From assembly GCA_018828145.1 (NCBI GenBank), contig JAHJWO010000047.1, positions 62,001 through 126,000 of the forward strand: a DNA stretch of 64,000 nucleotides, given 5' to 3'. Numbering within the stretch: position 1 is the stretch's first letter; the number at the start of each line of letters is the position of its first letter. Below, piece after piece: positions 57,913-64,000 of the stretch. Source of the stretch: Alphaproteobacteria bacterium. Lineage in GTDB: Bacteria; Pseudomonadota; Alphaproteobacteria; Rhizobiales; Devosiaceae. The position numbers and the translations under genes are program-made. Below the pieces are notes generated by a model. It did no database searches. It saw nothing but the letters and a program-made list of their open reading frames with translations, and had not been told where the DNA came from.

Positions 57913-59094
57913 ATGCTCACTCCCCAGCGCCTGACCATGCTGATCTTCTTCCTGCAGCCGATTGCCTTCGGGTCGTGGCTGCCGCGCATTCCCGAGGTGC
58001 AGCAGGCCCTAGGGCTGGGGCCGGCCGGGCTGGCGCTGGCCTTGCTCGGCCTGCCCTGCGGGACCTTGCTGACTCTGCCCTTTGCCGGACCGCTGGTGGG
58101 GCGGATCGGGCCGCGCACGGCGATCCTGGTCGGCATGGCGCTCTATTCCATCGCCACCAGCCTGCCGGCCCTGGCGCCCAGTCCGGCGCTGCTCTTCGTG
58201 GCGTTGATGCTGGCAGGGTCGTCGCTGTCCTTCGTCGAACTCGGCCTCAACGTGCAGGCGGACCTGGTGGAGAAAGCCACCGGCGCGACGATCATGACGA
58301 CGTCGCATGGCTTCTGGTCGGTGGGCATCATGGTGGGGAGCCTGCTCGGCTCGGGGCTGGCGGCGCTGCAGCTTGACGCGCGCTGGGCCATTGCGCTGGT
58401 TGCCGCCGCAGTGCTGCCGCTGGCCCTGCTGGTCGCCAATCGCCTGCCGGTGATTGCTGCCGAAGCGCCGCGCGGGCAAGAGCAGCGCTCGGTCTGGGCC
58501 CTGCCGAGCTGGGCGCTGCTGGGCATCTGCTTTTTCGTCTTCGGCATCACCATGACCGAGGGCGCCATGGCCGACTGGTCGGCGATCTTCCTGCGCGATG
58601 CGCTGGGGGCGGAAGGCGGCGTGGTGGGTCTTGGCTATGCCGTCTTTGCCTTCATGGTCGCGGCGGGCCGCTTTGGCGGCGACAGCCTCAAGCGGCGCTT
58701 TGGCGCCGTAACGACCGCGCGCATCTGCGGGAGCCTCGCGCTCGCCGGGGCAGCCCTGCTCTATATCGCCCCCAATACGGCGGTGGCGCTTGTGGGCTTC
58801 GGCATTATCGGGCTCGGGGTATCGGTGGGCTTTCCGCTGGCAGTGACCGCCGCCGCCAGCCTCACCGACCGCACGGCCTCGGCCAATGTCGCCATTCTCA
58901 GTTTCGTTGCCCTGCTGGGCTTTCTTGTGGGCCCGCCGGTCATCGGCTTTGTCGCCGAACATGCCGATATGCGGCTCGCCATTGCCTTCCTCGTGCCGGT
59001 GCTGCTGGTCAGCCTGATGATGACCGGACGGCTGGCGACCGCAAAGCCACGCTCTTCTGCCAATCCTGAAGCCGAAATTCCCGGAGTGCTCTGA
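57913..59094 (+). CDS. MFS transporter (YbjJ-like)
   Basis: 393 aa, twelve predicted helices. Features: FLQPIAFGSWLPRIPEVQQALGLG at the N-terminus, loop 2-3 GPLVGRIGPRTAILVG, VELGLNVQADLVEKATGATIMTTSHGFWSVG in helices 4-5 (parts), and the second-half FAFMVAAGRFGGDSLKRRFG. Similar to YbjJ-type MFS proteins. It ends with TGATG, sharing 1 base with the M81 gene, so the pair is translationally coupled and probably transports the M81 substrate or product. Confidence 0.88.
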   Translation: MLTPQRLTMLIFFLQPIAFGSWLPRIPEVQQALGLGPAGLALALLGLPCGTLLTLPFAGPLVGRIGPRTAILVGMALYSIATSLPALAPSPALLFVALMLAGSSLSFVELGLNVQADLVEKATGATIMTTSHGFWSVGIMVGSLLGSGLAALQLDARWAIALVAAAVLPLALLVANRLPVIAAEAPRGQEQRSVWALPSWALLGICFFVFGITMTEGAMADWSAIFLRDALGAEGGVVGLGYAVFAFMVAAGRFGGDSLKRRFGAVTTARICGSLALAGAALLYIAPNTAVALVGFGIIGLGVSVGFPLAVTAAASLTDRTASANVAILSFVALLGFLVGPPVIGFVAEHADMRLAIAFLVPVLLVSLMMTGRLATAKPRSSANPEAEIPGVL

Positions 59095-60527
59095 TGCGCA
59101 TCGCTGTTGCCGGGCTGCATACTGAATGCAGCACCTATAATCCCGTCCTCGCCCGCGAGGCCGATTTCCGCGTGCTGCGCGGGCCGAGCATGCTCAAGGA
59201 TGCCTATTTTGATTTCCTGACGCATTTCCCGGCCGAGTTCATCACCGTGCTGCATGCCCGCGCCATTGCCGGCGGGCCAGTGGAGGGCGCGCTCTATGTG
59301 CGCTGGAAGGCGGAGATCCTCGATGGCATCCGCGCCGCCTTGCCGCTCGATGGGGTTTACCTTGCCATGCACGGGGCCATGTTCGTCGAGGGCCTGTTCG
59401 ATGCGGAGGGCGATTTCATCGCGGCGGTGCGCGACCTGGTCGGCCCGGACGTGCTGATCGCCGCCAGCTATGACCTGCATGGCAATGTCAGCCAGCAGAT
59501 CATCGACAGCCTCGACATCTTTTCCACCTATCGCACGGCGCCCCATATCGACGTGCCGGATACGATGCGCCGCGCCGTGACCATGCTGGTGCGGGCGCTG
59601 ACCACCGGGCAACGCCCGGTGGTGGCCTGGGCGCCGGTGCCGGTGTTGCTGCCGGGCGAGCGGACCAGCACGCAGGACGAACCGGCGCGGACATTCTATA
59701 CACAGCTGAGCCGGGTCGAGGACCCGACCGGCATCTGGGATGCCTCGTTCCAGGTGGGCTATGTCTGGGCCGACGAGCCCCGCTCCACCGCTTGTGCCGT
59801 CGTCACCGGCACCGACCGCGCGGCGATGACCGAGGCGGGGCGGCATCTGGCGCAGAATTACTGGGATATCCGCGAGGGCTTCGTCTTTGGCACCAGGACC
59901 GGCTCGATCGCGGATTGTGTCAGTTGGGCGATGACGGCCGGGAGCGGGCCGGCCGTGCTGGCGGAGTCGGGGGACAATCCGACCGGCGGCGGCGTGGGCG
60001 ACCGGGCCGAAGTGCTGGCAGAGCTGATCGCGCGCGGCGCGCAGGGCGTGGTGTTTGCCGGCATTGCCGACAAGCCGGCGACGGACGCCGCCTATGCGGC
60101 AGGCGTCGGCCAGTCGATCGATATCAGCATTGGCGCGACGCTCGATCCGTCGAGCAAGCCGGTGCAGGCCACGGCCGAAGTGGTGTTCCTGCTCGAAACC
60201 GACGATGCACGGCTGCGCGAGGCTGTGGTGCGCATCGGCGGCATTGATCTGGTGCTGACGGCGCGGCGCCGGCCGTTCCACAATATCGCGGACTTCACCC
60301 GGCTCGGGCTCGATCCGCGCAAGGCGAAGATCGTCGTGGTCAAGTCGGGCTATCTGTCGCCCGACCTGGGCCCCATCGCCAATCCAAGCCTGATGGCGCT
60401 GTCGCCCGGCGTGGTCGACCAGTTCGTCGAACGGCTCGAGCGCAAGCACAAGTCGATCCCGCAATATCCGTTCGACAAGGATTTCGCCTTCACGCCCGAA
60501 GTGCGCTGGAGCAAGCGGGCTGGGTAA
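59094..60527 (+). CDS. M81 (MlrC-like) metallohydrolase, copy 2
   Basis: 477 aa. Family start MRIAVAGLHTECSTYNPV; putative Zn ligands Asp127 and His129 in the canonical SYDLHGNVS, and His151 in YRTAPHIDVPDT; C-terminal MlrC domain with ESGDNPTGGGVGDRAEVLAELIARG. Closer to classical MlrC than the copy at 46318. Coupled to the upstream MFS gene. Substrate unknown; family members hydrolyse amide bonds in linear peptides. Confidence 0.88.
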   Translation: MRIAVAGLHTECSTYNPVLAREADFRVLRGPSMLKDAYFDFLTHFPAEFITVLHARAIAGGPVEGALYVRWKAEILDGIRAALPLDGVYLAMHGAMFVEGLFDAEGDFIAAVRDLVGPDVLIAASYDLHGNVSQQIIDSLDIFSTYRTAPHIDVPDTMRRAVTMLVRALTTGQRPVVAWAPVPVLLPGERTSTQDEPARTFYTQLSRVEDPTGIWDASFQVGYVWADEPRSTACAVVTGTDRAAMTEAGRHLAQNYWDIREGFVFGTRTGSIADCVSWAMTAGSGPAVLAESGDNPTGGGVGDRAEVLAELIARGAQGVVFAGIADKPATDAAYAAGVGQSIDISIGATLDPSSKPVQATAEVVFLLETDDARLREAVVRIGGIDLVLTARRRPFHNIADFTRLGLDPRKAKIVVVKSGYLSPDLGPIANPSLMALSPGVVDQFVERLERKHKSIPQYPFDKDFAFTPEVRWSKRAG

Positions 60528-60553
60528 TTCGCCTCGATCATCCGAGCCAACCA

Positions 60554-60622
60554 TCTGCGACCCGCCACTCGGGCATAGCCTTCGTGGCCTTCTGGCCTAG
60601 AATCGCTCCACCGGAGCGATTT
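60554..60622. repeat. Dispersed element C, copy 2, with 9-base hairpin
   Basis: Block TGCGACCCGCCACTCGGGCA and following TAGCCTTCGTGGCCTT, then hairpin AATCGCTCC-ACC-GGAGCGATT (60601-60621). Matches copy 1 at 57786 in order and sequence. Lies 26 bases after the M81 stop and may end that transcript. Confidence 0.8.
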
Positions 60623-60694
60623 GCCTCCGGCCGGTTCGAAGTAACCAAACGCAGCCCTCTGCGTTCGGCAAGGAACCAAGCATCGGAGAGCAGA

Positions 60695-61474
60695 ATGGAA
60701 TTTGCAGGCAAGTTGGCGCTGGTGACTGGCGCGGGATCGGGCATTGGCAAGGCGACGGCATTGCGACTGGCGGCGGGCGGCGCAAGCATCGTGGCGATCA
60801 GCCGGACGCTCAAGGAGGTCGAGCAGACACGCGACGAGATCATCGCCGCGGGCGGCAAGGCGCTGGCGCTGGATGCCGATGTGGCCGACGAGGCGGAGAT
60901 GCGCCACGTCATCGAGCAGACTATGGCCGACTATGGCCGGCTCGATATCGTCGTCGCCAATGCCGGCATAAACGGCATGTGGGCGCCGATCGACGAATTG
61001 ACCCCCGATGAATGGGACACGACCATGCAGGTCAACCTGCGTGGCACCTATATGACGCTGCATCTCAGCGTGCCGCATCTGCGCAAGGCGGGCGGCGCGA
61101 TCATCATCGTCTCCTCCATCAATGGCAACCGCACCTTCACCACGGCCGGCTCCACCGCCTATTCGGCGACCAAGGCGGCGCAGGTGGCCATGGCGCAGCA
61201 ATTGGCGCTGGAATTGGGCAAGCATGGCATCAGGGTCAATGCGGTCTGCCCCGGCGCCATCGACACCGAGATTTCGGACAATACCAGGAAGCGCAACGTG
61301 GAATCCGTGCGCGTACCGGTCCAATGGCCGGAGGGCGACATTCCGATCACCGGCGGCAAGCCGGGCAGCAGCGCGGACGTTGCCAACGTCATCGCCTTCC
61401 TCGCCTCCGATGCCGCCCGGCATGTGACGGGCGTGCCCATCTATATCGATGGCGGGCAGTCGCTGCTGCGCTAG
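60695..61474 (+). CDS. SDR-family oxidoreductase
   Basis: 259 aa. Rossmann motif LVTGAGSGIGKATALRLAAGG, NAG motif VVANAGINGMWAPI, catalytic Ser in IIVSSINGNRTFTTAGS and Tyr/Lys in YSATKAAQVAMAQQLA; C-terminal DAARHVTGVPIYIDGGQSLLR. ATG at 60695 has GGAG with 6 bases. Convergent with the DUF5054 gene, overlapping by 4 bases at the stops. Likely a sugar or polyol dehydrogenase from context. Confidence 0.9.
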   Translation: MEFAGKLALVTGAGSGIGKATALRLAAGGASIVAISRTLKEVEQTRDEIIAAGGKALALDADVADEAEMRHVIEQTMADYGRLDIVVANAGINGMWAPIDELTPDEWDTTMQVNLRGTYMTLHLSVPHLRKAGGAIIIVSSINGNRTFTTAGSTAYSATKAAQVAMAQQLALELGKHGIRVNAVCPGAIDTEISDNTRKRNVESVRVPVQWPEGDIPITGGKPGSSADVANVIAFLASDAARHVTGVPIYIDGGQSLLR

Positions 61475-63399
61475 CCGGCGATGGACAGCACGACCCGGAA
61501 GGCGACGGTACCCTCCCACCACATGGGGAAATTGGTGCCCCATTTGTTGTTGTAGAGGTTGAAGCGCAGGCCGGCGCGGTAGTCTGGAATGGCGGGCTGG
61601 AACGGGATAAAGGGCGCTGCGGCCGGCGCCACGAGCGCCGCGTCGAGCGGGGTCGCGGTGAGCTGGCTGTCGCCCAGCTTTGCGCGCACGGCCGCGACGG
61701 CCTGCAGCTGGCCGCCCCCGCGCCGGACGATGTTGTCGCCATCATGCCAGAGGCCCAGCTTGTGCAATTGCCAGGCCTCGGCGCCGGCCGGCGTAAGGGT
61801 CAAAAAGCCGGCCTCGGGCATGCGGTTGGCCGGCTTGTCGCGCAACACCAGGGTGATCTCGACCCGCCGTGCATCGAGGCCGGTGATGGACAATTCCGCC
61901 CGAGCCGGGGCACCGAGCTGGTCGCGGGCGATGGTTGGCAGTGCGCCGATGGCGATGCAGCCGGCGGGGTCGATCCCGAGATGGCTTGGGGTGAAGGCCG
62001 CGGTCCGGGCGGTGCGGGCCTGGGCCAGCCCCGGCTTGTCGTGGTCGAGAATGGCCCATTCGTCACGGTGCTGCAGGTAGCTGTCGAGATGGCGCTGCAG
62101 TTCGGTCCAGTCATAGCTCTCATGCCGATAGCCGAGCAGCGACCCGGAGGCGCCGTCAATGGTCTGGCCGCCGGGCGCGGTGAGGCGGACGATGTCGCCG
62201 CTGGCGGCGTCGAGTTCGGCGGTCCAGCCATTGTCGCGCAGGGTCGTGCCGGGCATGGGCGCGGCCGGGGCGGCCGGGGTGAGTTCGGCCAGCATGTCGT
62301 CCGCCGCCTGGCGGTCGGCGGGAGCGAGGGCTTCGAGCGCGGTCGCGAGATAGAACCGCTGTTCGGCCCAGGACTGTTCGGCATAGGCAAAGCGATAGTC
62401 GCTGCGGCGGGCGGCCTCGACATCGGGGCGGTCCCAGGCGGTCTCGTCGCGCAGATAGGTCTTGATGTCGACGCCCCATGTGTGTTCGGCCACCATGGTG
62501 AGGCCGCGCCCGAAGGCCTGGCGCTCCGGCGTCAGCCTATCGAAGCCGTCATAGAGCCGCTGCAGGGCCTTGAAACGGGCCAGCTTGAGCGGGTCGCTGG
62601 CAGTGCCGTGGATCCAGCTGTCGCCGATCTCCTGCGTCACCACCGGAAACTGCGCGCGGCGCGCCCACATTTCGGCGCCGAAGGCATCGAGGGTCGAGGC
62701 GATGATGTCGGCCCCGGGCTGGGCGTGGCGCAGCGCCCGCAAGGCCTCGACGGTCTGGCCGACGCTCTGGGGGCCGATATTGTCGTTGGTATGGGCAAAG
62801 CTCAGGCCCAGGTCACGGCCGGCGGGAAAGTCCGTCGCACCATAGGAGGCCTGGTACATGACGACGAGTTCGGAGCCGTCCGGCGCCTGCCAGCGGAAGA
62901 TGGGCGGCACGTCGGGGACCGGGCTGGCGGTATTGACGCCCAGGTGCAGGAAGCGGATGCCGGCCTCGGCCATGAGCGGCACCATGCCCAGGGTGTGGCC
63001 GGGCACGTCGGTCATCTTGGCGGCGATGGTGGTCTTGCCGAAGCGCCGGTCGAGCTCCTGCGCATAGCTCAGGCCGGCGCGGAACAGGGCGGGCGACATC
63101 AGCTCGGTATGGGTGGTGAAGGGCAGCGCGTGCCAGGCGATCAGGCCGCGTTCGAGGGCCCGCTCCAGCCGCGAGACGCGCGCGGCATCCTGGCTGTTGA
63201 GATGATCCCAGATCAACCAGGCGCCGGTGGTCCAGATGAAGGCGGGACGGTCCGGATTCTCGGCGAAGAAGTGCTCGCCTGTGGCGATGGCCTGGGCAAT
63301 GAACTGGTCATGATATTGCTGGCGCACCCGCGCCGCATGGTCGGTAAAGCCGATGTCGAGATGGGTCTTGAAGACCAGGTGAATGCGCTTGTCGGTCAT
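61471..63399 (-). CDS. GH38-related DUF5054 glycosidase-like protein
   Basis: 642 aa. N-terminal GH38/57-like domain: KTHLDIGFTDHAARV (candidate metal ligands His13 and Asp15), WHALPFTTHTELMS, KMTDVPGHTLGMVPLM, and HTWGVDIKTYL. These resemble alpha-mannosidase active-site loops (HxD at the metal site). The C-terminal half is beta-rich. No signal peptide, so cytosolic. Carries the DUF5054 organisation as I recall it. Next to a LacI-type regulator on the same strand and a convergent SDR, suggesting a catabolic sugar locus continuing past the window. Confidence 0.8.
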   Translation of the reverse strand: MTDKRIHLVFKTHLDIGFTDHAARVRQQYHDQFIAQAIATGEHFFAENPDRPAFIWTTGAWLIWDHLNSQDAARVSRLERALERGLIAWHALPFTTHTELMSPALFRAGLSYAQELDRRFGKTTIAAKMTDVPGHTLGMVPLMAEAGIRFLHLGVNTASPVPDVPPIFRWQAPDGSELVVMYQASYGATDFPAGRDLGLSFAHTNDNIGPQSVGQTVEALRALRHAQPGADIIASTLDAFGAEMWARRAQFPVVTQEIGDSWIHGTASDPLKLARFKALQRLYDGFDRLTPERQAFGRGLTMVAEHTWGVDIKTYLRDETAWDRPDVEAARRSDYRFAYAEQSWAEQRFYLATALEALAPADRQAADDMLAELTPAAPAAPMPGTTLRDNGWTAELDAASGDIVRLTAPGGQTIDGASGSLLGYRHESYDWTELQRHLDSYLQHRDEWAILDHDKPGLAQARTARTAAFTPSHLGIDPAGCIAIGALPTIARDQLGAPARAELSITGLDARRVEITLVLRDKPANRMPEAGFLTLTPAGAEAWQLHKLGLWHDGDNIVRRGGGQLQAVAAVRAKLGDSQLTATPLDAALVAPAAAPFIPFQPAIPDYRAGLRFNLYNNKWGTNFPMWWEGTVAFRVVLSIAG

Positions 63400-63410
63400 G
63401 GAAGGTCCGG

Positions 63411-64000
63411 TCAGCCCACCGTGCCGCGCACGACGAGCCTGGTTTGCAGAGTTTCCTGCAGCGCGGGCGCAGCGGGATTGTTGAGCCGCCGCAGGATCAG
63501 CCGGACTAGGGCGCGCACGCGCTCCTCGAGGTCGAACTTGACGGTGGTGAGGTTGTAGCTTTTCCAGTGCGACTGGGCGATGTCGTCGAAGCCGACGACC
63601 TTGACGTCCTCGGGGACGCGCAGGCCCAGCTCGTGCCGCAGCGCGTCGAGCACGCCGAAGGCGCCGACGTCGTTGGCGGCAAAGATGGCATCCGCCCCCT
63701 GCCCGATGCGGAACAGGTCGAGCGTTGCGGCATAGGCCATGTCATAGCTGTAGTCGCTGGGGGCGATGACCGGCGGCGGCAGGCCGCGCTCGGCCATTAC
63801 CGTGCGCAGCATCTGCTCGCGAGCGGTATTGGCGCGTGACTTGCCCAGGCCCGAAACATAGGCGATGCGCTGCGCGCCATAGCCCTGGAGCAGCGCCACC
63901 GCCTGCTCGATGCCGGCGCGCTGCAGCACGTTGAGCCGGTCATGCAATGGCCCGGCTTCCGCATCGTCAGTTTCCCCGGGATAGGGATAGTGCACATAGA
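63411..64000 (-). CDS. LacI-family transcriptional regulator, C-terminal part
   Basis: About 196 codons of the ligand-binding half; the N-terminal HTH lies beyond the right edge. Family motifs: GIEQAVALLQGYGAQRIAYVSG, GADAIFAANDVGAFGVLDALR and VVGFDDIAQSHWKSYNLTTV. Complete C-terminus. Stop lies 11 bases before the DUF5054 start, so the two are likely one transcript and the regulator probably controls that sugar locus. Confidence 0.9.
   Translation of the reverse strand, partial: YVHYPYPGETDDAEAGPLHDRLNVLQRAGIEQAVALLQGYGAQRIAYVSGLGKSRANTAREQMLRTVMAERGLPPPVIAPSDYSYDMAYAATLDLFRIGQGADAIFAANDVGAFGVLDALRHELGLRVPEDVKVVGFDDIAQSHWKSYNLTTVKFDLEERVRALVRLILRRLNNPAAPALQETLQTRLVVRGTVG

Noticed and set aside
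61012..63558. 848-codon plus-strand frame opposite the DUF5054 gene
   Set aside because: Shadow of the DUF5054 coding strand; no motif, and it crosses the end of the SDR gene in another frame.

Overview
This 64 kb, GC-rich window (no rRNA, tRNA, transposase or CRISPR seen) looks like a chromosomal segment from an alphaproteobacterium of the Hyphomicrobiales, probably Devosia or a relative. This placement is an inference from gene content: the alphaproteobacterial cpa/tad pilus layout, the two-domain aldehyde dehydrogenase in a deoxynucleoside operon, the set of sugar ABC systems, and short GC-rich intergenic palindromes. Coding density is high, with many 4-base ATGA overlaps.

Layout. 1-252: 5' end of an M17 leucyl-aminopeptidase-like gene. 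0.4-11.6 kb: a tight-adherence (Tad/Flp) pilus locus with tadD, tadC, tadB, cpaF, cpaE, cpaC, cpaB, cpaA, the flp pilin, and on the other strand a CpaC-N-terminal-like secreted protein and two TadE-like pseudopilins. No cpaD and no large TadG are present. 11.7-12.7 kb: a HAD hydrolase and a VOC-fold protein. 12.7-25.6 kb: a long leftward nucleoside uptake and salvage operon: BMP binding protein, ATPase, two permeases, cdd, punA, deoC, an ALDH16-like double aldehyde dehydrogenase, deoA, deoB, upp. It imports nucleosides, deaminates and phosphorolyses them, isomerises the pentose phosphate, splits deoxyribose-5-P, and can oxidise the acetaldehyde released.

25.8-43.9 kb: mixed accessory and housekeeping genes: a 40-aa membrane peptide, a CoxG-like protein, a three-gene operon of poorly understood coiled-coil and membrane proteins (26.7-30.5 kb, the best candidate for an undescribed system), a PCu(A)C copper chaperone with a small partner, LysR plus a TauE/SafE permease, an RsiV-like secreted protein, a heterodimeric ABC exporter with one degenerate ATP site, a DUF1624 membrane protein, recQ, a stress-type SDR and the Aag glycosylase.

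43.9-47.8 kb: a divergent cluster of a D-threonine-aldolase-like PLP enzyme, SDR and RidA against an M81 (MlrC) metallohydrolase. 48.2-56.8 kb: an amino-sugar or chito-oligosaccharide system (Gfo/Idh dehydrogenase, two permeases, binding protein, ATPase, RpiR regulator, GH20 hexosaminidase). 57.1-60.5 kb: NTF2-like protein, MFS transporter and a second M81 protein. 60.7-64 kb: SDR, a GH38-related DUF5054 protein and the C-terminal part of a LacI regulator running off the end.

Three families of dispersed intergenic palindromes (about 115 bp, 130 bp and 70 bp) recur between operons. All functions are read from motifs and neighbourhood; no database search was possible.
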